Translations under genes and position numbers: made by a program
Notes under the pieces: model-generated
The model's database searches: none
What the model saw: the letters and a program-made list of their open reading frames with translations, nothing else
What the model was told of the DNA's origin: nothing
In this document: piece after piece, positions 32,817 through 44,446 of the stretch
Layout: every line of letters starts with the position of its first letter
Position numbering within the stretch: position 1 is the stretch's first letter
Assembly (NCBI GenBank): GCA_016098155.1
Contig: JAAAJB010000278.1
Span: forward strand, 1 to 44,802
Length of the DNA: 44,802 nucleotides
Reading direction: 5' to 3'
Source of the DNA: Actinomortierella ambigua
Lineage: Eukaryota > Mortierellomycota > Mortierellomycetes > Mortierellales > Mortierellaceae

Positions 32817-35800
32817 ATGGATCTAATTCAGCCTACAATCACACTCAAGGTAAAGAGAGAAACCAGGCCAATAGTTGGTCGTATGCCACAAAGATATCCA
32901 ATCTGTCTCTAACCACTAACTCTTGTTTTTGGATAACCGGCATTAGCACTCTCTTCTTGTCCTTGGAAGGTCTCTCGGCGCGGGCGCCTATGGCGCTGTC
33001 TATGAGGCCCATTGGGGAAACCAGCCTTGTGCAGCCAAGACATTCTTCCTCAGCCAGTCTGACCTTGCTCAACAGGCCATCCAGAACGAGATCTCGTTCC
33101 TCCAGACTCTTCGCCATCGCCACATCATCCAGTTCTACAGGACCCACCAGGACCATGGCCGCACCTACCTCCTCATGGAGCTGGCCGAGAAGGGTAGTCT
33201 TGAACACGCCATCCTGAAGGGCCATCTTGCTCCCGATGACTGGCCGACCAAGATTCGACTGGCTAGCGAGATTGCTCAAGGTCTTGCCTTCATCCATCAA
33301 GAGAGAGTCCTCCATCGTGATCTCAAGAGTGCGAATGTGCTCCTCACAAGGCACATGGAGGTCAAGTTGGCCGACTTTGGATTGGCCAAGGTCAAGTCGA
33401 TGACCATGGCGGCGGCGACGAGAGCCAGCCAGTCACAGGCCGGACTTGCAGGGACACTGCGATGGATTGCTCCTGAACTCCTGTTCGCCAAGAAGCCAGA
33501 GTACACAATCAAGTCGGATGTGTATGCACTCGGCGTGGTGATGTGGGAGATAGCGGCCAACTGTACACGGCCATTCAAGGAGCAAGACAACGACGCCTTT
33601 GTCGCTCTAGCTGTCAGTCATGGTGATCGTGAGATCTTCCCATCCGACACTCCTGACGAGTATCGTTCGTGGGCCGAGCGATGCTGGAGCCAGGATCCTG
33701 AGGATCGGCCCGATGCAAGCGAGGTCACACAGATATATGTCGAGCCGACCGCAGAACATGACGATGGTGTGAGCATCCTTGATTTCAGCTTTGACCAATC
33801 TGATTGCGCGAATGGTCAAGGAAGGCACGGTGACAACCACGACGCCACAAACTCTGCCACTCATGGCAGCACCACCGACCAGTATGTTGGTCAGTTGCCA
33901 CCGACGGATGATGATGATGTGTTGGGGCACATATGCGTGGCGGCGATGCAAGGAAGTGTCGAGGGACAACTGTTTCTCGGATGGATCTACGATCATGGCC
34001 ACGGTGTCAACAAGAGTGACAAAGACGCCTTTTGGTGGTATCGTCTCGCGGCTTCGCAAGGACCTGTGGTGGCCCAGCTCCGTGTAGCCAAGATGTACGA
34101 GCAGGGCAGAGGTGTCGACAGGAGCAATAGGAAGGCAGCCTCATGGTATCTGCGGGCTGCAGAAGGAGGCAGTGCCGAGGCTCAACATCAGATTGGCAGC
34201 ATGTATGCGAACGGTCGTGGTGTCAGGTTGGACCTGAACGAGGCATCGAGATGGTACCACAGCGCAGCGAATCAAGGACATAGTGTCGCGCAGTATGAAC
34301 TGTGGCAATGGTACTCTCTTAGTAGAGGTGTGGAGCGAAGCGATGAGGAGGCACGCGAGTGGCTTGTCAAGGCAGCAGATCAAAATAATTTGGAGGCGCT
34401 GCATACCCTTGGGATGATGTTCTACGATAGAGAAGATGTTGAGGACAACGATACTCTAGCGGTCACGTGCCTCACCAACGCGGCCCATCAAGGCGAGATC
34501 TCGTCACAAAAGCACCTTGGTTGGATGTACCACCAAGGCCTAGGTGTGAAGCAAAGCACTGCCGAGGCAGTAAAGTGGTTCACCAAGGCAGTGAAGCAAG
34601 GGGACCAGGCAGCCCAACTCGATCTTGGATTTCTGTGCATTGAAGGACAGGGAGTTGAGCACAGCGATGAAGAGGCAGTCAAGTGGTTGACTATGGCAAC
34701 AGAACAAGAGATTCCCCTGAGACGAAGGTATTTTGGTCTGGGGCCAGATAAGGTGCTGTGGCTCACCAAATCAAAGTATTTTCCGATATTCTACACATAC
34801 CGTGTTCCGTCGCGGCAAAGATGTAATGGTCTGAAGCCTGAGACGGTCCAGTGGCTCACCAAAGCAGCAGAGCGAGGCATTGAGGCAGCTCAATTCTACC
34901 TTGGCTGGATGTACCAGAATGGACAAGGCGTCGAGATGAGCGATGTTATGGCCGTCGAATGGTACCGCAAGGCGGCACAGCAAGGCCACGGCCCATCACA
35001 AAACTACCTTGGTGAGATATATGACAAAGGACAGGGAGTTGAGCGGAGCCATGCCAATGCGCTCCAACTGTACAGGAACGCAGCAGAACGAGGGATCCAG
35101 TCAGCACAATTCAACCTCGGCTGTATGTTCAAAGATGGACGAGGGGTTGAGCAGAGCCACGACGAGGCAATCAAGTGGTTCAAAATTGCGGCGGAGCAAG
35201 GTTACGCCCCTGCACAAGATTACCTAGGGTGGATGTACCAGAATGGAGAAGGTGTTGCGCGAAGCATTGAATCTGCAGTACAATGGTACACTGAGGCCGC
35301 TAGGCAAGGGCACGGCGCAGCACAGTATAGCCTTGGGGTGATGTTCCTGCAAGGGCATGGAGTCGACCAGAACGATGTCGAGGCAACCAAGTGGTTCACG
35401 AAAGCAGCAGACCAGGGGATTCAGGCAGCTCAATTCTACCTTGGCGGGATGTATGAAGAAGGACGGAGCGTTGAAAAGAGCCCTTCCAGGGCGCGCAATA
35501 GATATTGCCAGGCGGTATACTATGAAGTTCCGCCTGGGCGTATCAGCCATAGACAGACGCCAGGACGCAGTCGAGAAATTCGACTGAGTGATGACGAGAT
35601 GGTCAAGTGGCTCACCAAGGCTGCAGAACATGGTGTTAAACATGCACAGTTCGGCCTCGGTGGCATGTACAAAGAAGGGCGAGGAGTTGAGCAGAGCGAT
35701 GACGATGCCGCCAGGTGGTTTACCAAGGGGGCAGAACATGAGGGGATATTTGATGGGTGCTTCAATTTTTCTCTGACCTTTGAGACGGTTCAATGGTTTA

Positions 35801-37167
35801 TGTACGCAGCGGAACAGGGGAACATGGTAGCGCAGTACTATGTTGGCAGGATGTACGGACTTGGAAGAGAACTTATCCAAAGTGAGACACAGGCGTTCAA
35901 GTGGTACACCATGGCGGCAGGGCAAGGCCATGACAAGGCTCAAAGAACTCTTGGCCTAATGTGTAACGGATGGCAGGATATCGAACCAAATAGTGTGGAG
36001 GCCGCCAAGTGGTTAGAAAGAGCAGCCGAACAAGGGGATGCAGAGGCGCAAGGCGCCCTTGGCTGGATGTATGCGAAAGGAAGAGGGGTCGAGAAGAACG
36101 ACGCCGAGGCGGTCAGGTGGTTTAAAAAGGCGGCGAACCAAGATCATGAAGAGGCACAAAAGTGCCTTGGTTTAATGTATGAGACAGGACAAGGGGTCGA
36201 ACAGAGCAGTGTCCAGGCGTTCAAGTGGTTCAGCAAAGCAGCGGAGCTAGGGGAGGCAGAGGCACGAGGCGTCGTTGGTTGGATGTACAGGAATGGAAGA
36301 GGGGTTGATCAAAGCGACACTGAGGCGATCAAATGTTACACCAAGGCAGCTAAGCGTGGTGTGGCCAGTGCACAAGTGGCCCTTGCTTGGATGTACGATG
36401 AGGGGCGAGGTGTTGAGCAGGACAGCGTCGAGGCGGCTCTTTGGTTAATCAAGGCAGCGGAACAAGGGAATGCAGAGGCACAGAGTAGCGTTGGATGGCT
36501 GTACGATGTAGGTAAAGGGTTTGATCAGAGCGATCGCTTGTCATTCGTGTGGTATGGTTGTAGCGCCGCCCATCAGGATCCGTGTGGGCTGTTCAACCTC
36601 GCCTTAATGTATGAGCTAGGTTTCGCGGTGAATCCTAACGGCGATGTGGCTATTCGTTTGTTCCGAGAGGCTGCCAGTAAAGGAGATCCGAATGCACACT
36701 TTCACATTGAATGGCTGACTAGCCCCGAGTATCTTGGCAGACAGGCGATCACCGATCTCGCAGATTCTGTCTCGCTGCATTGCCAAGGGGCCGAGCAAGG
36801 ATATGCAGCAGCCCAGTACAACCTCGGTCGTATGTATGCGAAGGGTCGAGGGGTTGTCAAGAGTGATCAAGAGGCGGTTGTGTGGCTCAGTAAGGCAGCT
36901 GCTCAAGGACACACAGAAGCCGAGGACTGGCTGGAGTTCCTCCTGAAGGGCGAGAAAAAAAGGCGTTTCTCACGCTTTTATGCTACGGCTATGGGTCTAT
37001 CAGGATCGTTCCACAATTTCAATTCAGAAGAAGTGTGTTCGCCCTCCGAAATTATTTTCGTTGGTCATGACAAGGCTCCTGGGGAAGGGGAGAGTCATCA
37101 AAGCTATATCAAAGCAACTTTTCGAAAATCAATTTCGAAGATTTATCTCGATTCTGAGGACTTCTAG
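32817..37167 (+). CDS. Gene C: TKL-type kinase with about 24 Sel1-like repeats
   Basis: Exons are 32817-32849 (MDLIQPTITLK) and 32947-37167, giving 1417 residues. The phase-0 intron (GTAAAG...CATTAG) is 97 nt. The kinase domain (about 16-290) has Gly-loop GAGAYGAV, Lys42, HRD Asp136, DFG Asp154, GTLRWIAPELL and SDVYALGVVMWE, and looks active. The Sel1 array runs from about 348 to 1340, roughly twice as long as in A, B or D. It has at least three eroded or interrupted units (genomic about 34710-34860, 35480-35600 and 35740-35800). The C-terminal 80 residues are basic and unrecognised, and there is no second kinase. Its exon 1 and flank define a second gene class, shared with gene E and with the relics after B and D. 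It probably acts as a scaffolded signalling kinase; the partner is unknown. Confidence 0.88.
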
Positions 37168-38035
37168 AGGTTTTCTGGAACTATATGAGGTGTATCATAG
37201 TGCGTAGTTTCTTATACCTTTAATAGCATTTTATTGCTATGGAGGTTAGCCACTCCCTAAAAATTTCTTCGCCACCATCCGAGAATTTCTTCGCCGATCT
37301 ACACATCCAGTTGCCAGAGCACACAAAAAAATTAATCAACCCATTCCATGAGTGTGACAAACGTGGCACATCTGTGAGGTAGTAAGCGAGTTTGTGTTTT
37401 TGTTAATGGTGGTAGAGGGGTGTGACATTGGGAATAAGGCCCGGAGCTTGCTTTTTTTGCCAGAAGCAAATGACGTCATGTCTCGAGGAGAGACTGCGTG
37501 AGCTATGTAATGGGGTCTCATGCGATTGAGGAGGATACAAAGATAGGAAACTGAATTATAAACAGCTACAGTAATCCCCCCCCCACCATCGCTAGAGGGG
37601 TGATCATGGCATGGGTTCCAGTGTCAAGAATTCTTTCCAGCGTAAAGACGATGACTGATATGAGCCCTCGGGTGAATCACCTACCTCGTCTATTTATTGT
37701 ACCTGTCTTTCGAGCATCAATGTTGCTATAGCTGTTGCTGTCGCTTTTGCGCCACAAGTTTCCTCCGCATAGGGATTAGTCAATGCTTGTAGTCCACGTT
37801 AGAATAACGCTGCTTCAGCTGTATGCAATATATCCATGGTAATCAGTGAACTGAAAGTCGTAGGTGTCAATGGTGAGGAAGCTTTCGCCTGTTGGCCATT
37901 CGACACGCATTTTGCGTTTTCTACATGCTGTTGAGTGAAGCTTAATGTTGATTGTGTCGGACCTAAAGGTACCAAGATATTTGACATGTTCATATTAATA
38001 ACAAAAAGCACTCTATATTGAAATACTGCAGCCTC

Positions 38036-38145
38036 GTGCCTACCAAGTCAGGTATCGACACCTCCTATTATTGTAGACAAGGTATGCTCACGTTCGGCAC
38101 ACTTTCTCACTAGAGCACTGGGATGATTGTTCCGTCGACATCATT
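38036..38145 (+). repeat. Orphan copy of the gene C/E 5' flank
   Basis: The text taccaagtcaggtatcgaca, cctcctatta and actagagcactggg parallels 32614-32700 (before gene C) and 44240-44320 (before gene E). Here no promoter box or kinase exon follows. It is probably the remnant of a lost gene or a recombination junction. Confidence 0.5.
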
Positions 38146-38778
38146 TTGCTTTTGCTCCCTGGCAAGCGGGGGGCTTTGCGGCATACCCTTTACATGCCAG
38201 AAACAATGTTCAGCGAGGGTCACAGCTGAATTATCAATGATGCTTCTGGAGAAACATTACTTGGACAGTTGGATCTGGTAGAGAAGAGCCACGAAGCGCA
38301 GCTCAAGATAATGCATGGTCAAGTACCCACATCATTGGTGTTCCATGCATGAAGGTGGCACCATCGAGGCCTCATCCTGAGATGTATCAGCAGGAATTTC
38401 GGCCCAGCGCTACATTCGAAACAAATGTAAATCCTTGAGGTAATACACTTGTTCAACGTGCTAACAGCCGGAGGTGAAGTTATTAATAAGAGCAAACTAC
38501 GAGCGTACTCTCATGGCTGGACATGGACGGACATGAGGCCGCGAAACTAAACATGGAATAAGGTTTTCTGATTTTCGCCCTTCAGTTCGTGGTCTAGTTC
38601 GTTAAGCTGGATGTTGTCGGTTGAGGCCAGCTCTACCCCCGACGACGGAAAGTTGATGTAGGACACATACTCGGCTGGCGCCGCTCAAGAACAAGATTAT
38701 AAGACAGCTAGTGAGGGTGGGGTGGAGAAGAGCCACAGGGCCTCGCATAGGTCGACATGTCACAGGTGGTGGAACCAT

Positions 38779-38796
38779 GCGTGACGTTGGCAAAAC
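38779..38796 (+). promoter_or_regulatory. Shared kinase-cluster promoter box, gene D
   Basis: GCGTGACGTTGGCAAAAC lies 89 bp before the gene D ATG and is identical to the A and B boxes. Confidence 0.7.
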
Positions 38797-38884
38797 CACA
38801 TAAGCCTCTGCCATCGGCTCTCTCATTTCAGCATCTCGCATCACCTTCTCCATTTCTCTATTCACTCAATCCACTTTAGGCTTA

Positions 38885-41800
38885 ATGGATCCCATTCGAG
38901 CGAAGCCTTTACTCATAGTAAGGAGAAACTTCGGTCTACACATCTGCGTCAAAGAAAAGAGGCAATATAAAACGAGTTACTCATGATCGCCCTCAGCACA
39001 ATCTACTAGTCGTGGGAAAGTTGCTCGGCTCAGGCGCCTTTGGCTCTGTCCATGAGGCTCGATGGGGAAACCAACCCTGTGCGGCCAAGACTTTCTTCTG
39101 CAGCCAGTCCGACTTTCATTTGCACACGATCCAGAAGGAGATCTCGGTCCTCAAGAGGCTCCGCTTCCGCCATATCATCCAGTTCTACCGAGCACACCAA
39201 GAAGAAGGTCGTACCTTCCTCATCATGGAACTAGCCGAGAACGGGAGTCTTTCCCAAGCCATTTCCAAAGGAAACCTCGGCCGAGATGACTGGGCAACCA
39301 AGATTCGGCTCGCGAATGAGATTGCCCGCGGTCTTGAGTACATTCATCAAGAGGGAGTCCTCCACCGTGATCTCAAGAGTGGGAATGTGCTCCTGACCAG
39401 GTACATGGAGGTCAAACTGGCCGATTTTGGACTGGCCAAGATCCGGTCGACGATGAGCAACGCCTCCCTGACCAGTGGATCTACCGTTGAGGCCGCAGGG
39501 ACGATCCGATGGATGGCGCCGGAGCTCCTGTTTGTCGACACACCGATGTATTCAACAAAGTCGGACGTGTTTGCCTTGGGGGTGGTGATGTGGGAGATGG
39601 CAGCCAACTCTACAAAGCCATTCAAAAGCCGAAAAGACGGCTCACTGGTCGCCCTGGCGGTTCACCAAGGCAAGCGCGAGATCTTGCCAGACGATACACC
39701 GGTCGAATACCGTGACTTGGCAGAGCGCTGCTGGCACCAGGATTGCAGCCAGCGACCAGAAGCCAAGGATGTTGTTCTGGGACACGACGAGCCGACGGCG
39801 TCAGGCTTCGGGGATGAGGAGATTAGTACTCTTGATCTCACCTTCAGTTCCGCCAGTCGGACACACATTTTAGAAGCCTATGACAGTGATGGAGGCACCA
39901 CCGCAGAGCACACCGATGGTGCGAACCGAGACGAGTATGCTGGCCGGTTTCCAGAGACCGACGATGATGTGGTGGCACATTTATGCATGGCTGCCAGACG
40001 AGGGGGCACCGACGCACAGCTGTTCCTCGGATGGATCTACGATCATGGCCGAGGTGTTGTTAACAAGAGTGAGAAGAACGCCTTCTGGTGGTATCACCGA
40101 GCGGCTTCCCAAGGATCGTCGGTGGCACAGATCCGCGTTGCCAAGATGTGCGAGCTAGGCCGGGGTGTCTATAGGAGTGATGAGAAGGCGGCGTCGTGGT
40201 ATCTGCTAGCTGCCGGTGGGGGAAGCGTAGAAGCACAGTATCAGATTAGCATGATGTATACCTCTGGTCGAGGTGTTAAGCAGGACGATGATGAGGCGAC
40301 TCGATGGTGTCTTAGCGCAGCGAACCAAGGGCATTCCGACGCACAATTCACACTTTCACAGTGGTACTCCCTTGGCCGCGGGGTGACGCAGAGCGATGAT
40401 GAAGCAGTCAGATGGCTCATCCAGGCAGCAGAGCAAGAGAATATGTCGGCTCAACTCCATCTCGGCATATTGTACTGGAACGGACAAGGAATTGAGGCGA
40501 ACAACATCAAAGCTGTCGAGTGGCTTACCAAGGCAGCAATGCAAGGCAGTGTCGAGGCCCAACACAACCTTGGATTGATTTACGAAAGAGGACAAGGTGC
40601 TGATCAGAGCAATGTCGAGGCGTTCAAGTGGTTCGAGATGGCTGCAGATCAAGGGCACGTAGAAGCACAATCCCTTGTTGGGCTGATGTACGTTGAGGGG
40701 CGAGGAGTTGAGCAGAGTTACACCAAGGCGAAGAGGTGGTTCGAGAAGGCAGCGTACCAAGACAATGCAGATGCACAACGCAGCCTTGGGGTGATGTATG
40801 AACGAGGACAAGGAGTTAATCAGAGTGATGTCAGGGCGGTCCACTGGTATTGCAAGGCAGCAAATCAAGGCGACACTGATGTCCAAACGCACGTTGGGCT
40901 GATGTTTCTCGAAGGAAGAGGGGTTGAGCAGAGTGATTTCGATGCAGGCAAGTGGTTCACCAAGGCAGCAGAGCAGGGAGGCGCTGTGGCACAGTCTCAC
41001 CTAGGACTGATGTACCTCAAGGGACGATGGGTCGAGAAGAACGATTCCGAGGCAGCCAAATGGTTCACCCTTGGAGCAGAGCGAGGCTATGTGGGGGCAC
41101 AACTTACCCTTGCGCTTTTGTATCTTCAAGGACAGGGTGTCGCGCAAAGCGACATGGAGGCAGTCAAATGGCTTACCAAGGCTGCGGAGCAAGGGTGTGC
41201 TGCAGCACAATCTAACCTAGGACTGATGTATCGCGAAGGACGAGGGGCTGAGCAGGATGATTTCGAAGCAGTCAAATGGCTCACCCTTGGAGCAGAGCAA
41301 GGCTCTGTGGGGGCACAGCTTACCCTTGCGTTTTTGTATCTTCAAGGATGTGGTGTCGACCAGAGCGACATTGATGCAATCAAGTGGTTCACGAAGGCAG
41401 CGGAACTAGGGTGTGCTACAGCACAATATTACCTTCAGTTGAATCTTGGTGATCGAGAGCTTGAAGAGAGTTCTTTCGATGTGGCATCCGGGCTCATCAT
41501 GAGAGAAGGACAGGGGATTGTGGAGAATCATTCGAGCATTGCGCTTTCGCACCGTCGGAGACAAGAATGTTTTCTTCAGCCAAAACCATCACTCACGGTA
41601 AGGATGAGAGAAGGCCGGGACGATGACATCTGCGCCAGATGTACGAAGTTGATATTCACTATTCTGTTCTATTCCTGGGTTTAGCCTCAGCACTCTCTTC
41701 TTGTCTTAGGGCAGATAATCGTCATGGGCAGTTTTGGCCCTGTACATAAGGCTCGATGGGGAGACCAGCCTTGTGTTGCCAAGACCTTCTTCCTCAGTCA

Positions 41801-42593
41801 GTCTGAATTTCACCAACAGTCCATCCAGGATGAGATCTCGGTCCTCAAGAAGCTCCGCTTCCGCCACATCATCCAATTCTACAGGATGCACGAAGAAAAC
41901 GGCCGGATCTACCTACTTATGGAGTTGGCTGAGAAGGGCAGTCTTAGAGAAGCCATCTTCACAGGTGAGCTCTCTAACGATGACTGGTCAACCAAGAGTC
42001 GGCTCGCTAGTGAGATTGCGCAAGGACTTGCCTTCATGCACAAGGAGAAGCTCCTCCATCGCGACATAAAGAGTGCGAATGTGCTCCTGAACAAGAACAT
42101 GGAGGTCAAGCTTGCCGAATTTGGACTGGCCAGCGTCAAGTCAATGACTCATGGGTCGTTGCATATGGGCCAGTCAGGTGGTCGGCTCGTAGGGACACTT
42201 CGATGGACTGCCCCAGAGCTGTTCGACGAAAAGCCAGAGTACTCGACCAAGTCGGATGTGTATGCACTCGGAGTTGTGATGTGGGAGATTGCAGCCAACT
42301 GTACGTGCCCATTTAAGGACTACGACATCGGGGTGCTGGTGGCTCACCATGTCAAACTTGGTGACCGTGAGATCTTTCCAGAAGACACACCAACCGAGTA
42401 TCGCGAGTGGGCAGAGCGATGCTGGCACCAGAACCCTCTATGCCGTCCAGATGCAAGCGAGGTGGTCCAGATTCATGTCGAGTCGAACAAGGAGGGATCT
42501 GATGGCGATTTCCTTGGATTCTCGGACATAGATTTTGCTTCGGAGACGAGCGCCACTGAAGAGACTGTCGACAAGCATACTGCACAATCGTGA
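38885..42593 (+). CDS. Gene D: kinase-Sel1-pseudokinase fusion (TKL type)
   Basis: Exons are 38885-38917, 38997-41597 and 41691-42593, giving 1178 residues. All introns are phase 0. Kinase 1 (about 16-290) keeps Gly-loop GSGAFGSV, Lys42, HRD Asp136 and DFG Asp154. The Sel1 array (about 348-817) has 13 full units, two more than B. Units 12-13 (MYREGRGAEQDD..., then LTLAFLYLQG) copy units 10-11. Exon 2 ends ECFLQPKPSLT, as in B. Kinase 2 (about 880-1130) keeps Lys909, HRD Asp1003 and Asn1008. It has Val889 in place of the first Gly-loop glycine, and DFG is EFG (Glu1021). It is probably weakly active or inactive. The last intron is 87 or 93 nt, depending on which of two in-frame acceptors is used. 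Unspliced, translation stops at 41684. Confidence 0.8.
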
Positions 42594-42854
42594 ACAGTAG
42601 CCTTTTGTTCTGGCTACAATGCGATGACACGATGACAGCCGTTGGACGACATGGTTTATTGTGCTTCTATGTCATCCATGGATTGTCGCGCCTCAGCGTC
42701 ATCCAAGGCATGCAGTGACCCGTGGCATTATACAAGGCTTGCAGGGCGGAAGTGACTCTTTTCGAGTGCTCCGAGTAGAAGAGCACCACAGAAAATAAAC
42801 AATTTGAAATGTGATCATCTTATTCCTCGAAAAAGGGCTCGTCCTTTGCCGAAT

Positions 42855-44190
42855 CACTGAATGTACTCCGTCGATGGATGATGATATGGTGGCACATATG
42901 AGCATAGAGTGTGGCAAGGAAGTATCAAGGCACAGTTGTTTCACGGATGGATCTACGATCGTGGTCGAGCTGTCGACGATAGTGGCAAGGTTGCCTTCTG
43001 ATGGTGCCATTTGGCGGGCTCCCAGGGATCCGTGCGTGGCCCAGCTCCATGTTGTCAAGATGTTTAAGTAGGACATGTTATCAAGGAGGGCTCAATCCCG
43101 TCTTGGTTCTTGTAGAGGTAGTAAGGCATCGTTAACGTATCACAAGATAAATAAATGGTCTGAATCTACAATGCCGGAAGGGGTGAATGTCTGCTCCAAA
43201 AGGTGTATATATTGTACTTCTCCTACTCTGTCTACATGTGGGGTATGGTTACCTTCGCCAAAAGGTGCGGAATTCCGTCCCGCCCGCGGTCACCTTTTAT
43301 ACTATTTAAAGCCTACTTTTTTTTTAAGATCAAGGTGTCGATGCAAGCTATGAGATGGCTGCGGCCTGGTACCGTAGAGCAGCTGATGGAGACAGTGCAG
43401 AGGTACAACATCAACTTGGAGAGATGAATGCCTCTGGTCAAAGTGTCGATCAGGACGACGACGAGGCAGGGAGTGGTACCGTACGGCGGCTAACCAGGGC
43501 CTAAGAGATGCGCGGACGACGCTTGGAAAGTGATATTCTGTAGAGCGAGGTGTGGAGCAAAGCAGCGTTGAAGCATTCCGATGGTTCCACCTGGCAGCCG
43601 AGAGAGAAATTTTGGTATCGGAAATCAATCTTGGAATGATATATGACGAAAGTCGAGGAACCGAGCAGAGTTCAGCGAGGCAGTCAAGAGGTTCGCAATA
43701 GCAGGAGACAAGAGTGGACGTGAGACTAATACCGGGCTTGAGTCGATGCCTGGAGAGATGCTTGGGGCTGAACAGAGCACAGGCGATGAGGATATGTGGC
43801 TAACCCAAAGCGGCTAAAAAGAGGATTCAGCGACGCAAGGCGAGCTTGGGTAGCAGTGTAATTTAGGCCGAGGGGTTGAGCTGAGCGATCGCTTCGCATC
43901 CATGTAATATGATCTGAGCGCAGCCCAGAAAAATTCGCATACACTGTTCAACTTCGCTTGATGTATGGGCTCGATTTCAAAGTGCACACTTTCACATTGA
44001 ATGGTCAACTGGCTACTGAATATCCTGGCAGACATACGATATCCGATCTCTCAGATTCTCTCGCGTTGAATCTCTAAGGGGCTGCCGAGAGTATGCAGCG
44101 GCGCAACGCATGCTGGGTCGATTGTACGAGAGGCGCTGAGCGGTGGCAAGGAGTATGCAAGAAGGAGTGGTAGCAAAAAACAGTTACTCA
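42855..44190 (+). pseudogene. Decayed Sel1-repeat array downstream of gene D
   Basis: Broken Sel1 text begins with gatggatgatgatatggtgg and HSCFTDGSTIV (frame-shifted GWIYDHG). It passes through a piece nearly the same as the locus A relic (gatcaaggtgtcgatgcaagc region, about 43325). It ends with ttcacattgaatggtcaac at about 43990, homologous to the end of gene C. Stops and frameshifts are frequent. It occupies the same position relative to gene D as 31495-32560 does to gene B. Confidence 0.8.
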
Positions 44191-44345
44191 AGGCTATTTG
44201 GATGCAGAATGTCGTTTAAGCAACTTCTTCAGAACCACTCTAAGTCTGATCTCGACACCTTTTATTGTGTGGTGTGCAGTTTTTTCCCACTAGAACACAA
44301 GGGTGAATTTTTCGTCTCTAAGCCCAGAGGCAGTGCACCATGCTT

Positions 44346-44363
44346 GCGTGACGTTGGCAAAAC
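44346..44363 (+). promoter_or_regulatory. Shared kinase-cluster promoter box, gene E
   Basis: GCGTGACGTTGGCAAAAC lies 84 bp before the gene E ATG. Confidence 0.7.
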
Positions 44364-44446
44364 TACGAGAGTATTTGCCATCGACCTCTCATTCCCACCA
44401 TCTCGCAACATCCATTTCTTCATTTACTCCATCCTCTCACGCCCCA

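Larger units (their letters stand above)
37168..38884. other. Intergenic spacer between genes C and D
   Basis: No gene is supported in these 1.7 kb. It contains a C-run near 37577. A degraded copy of the gene C/E 5' flank lies at about 38036-38145. From about 38520 a 5' flank is shared with gene A in inverted orientation. Confidence 0.65.

Noticed and set aside
37336..38865. Small frames in the spacer between genes C and D
   Set aside because: All are under 90 codons, without family similarity, and one overlaps the duplicated 5' flank of gene D.
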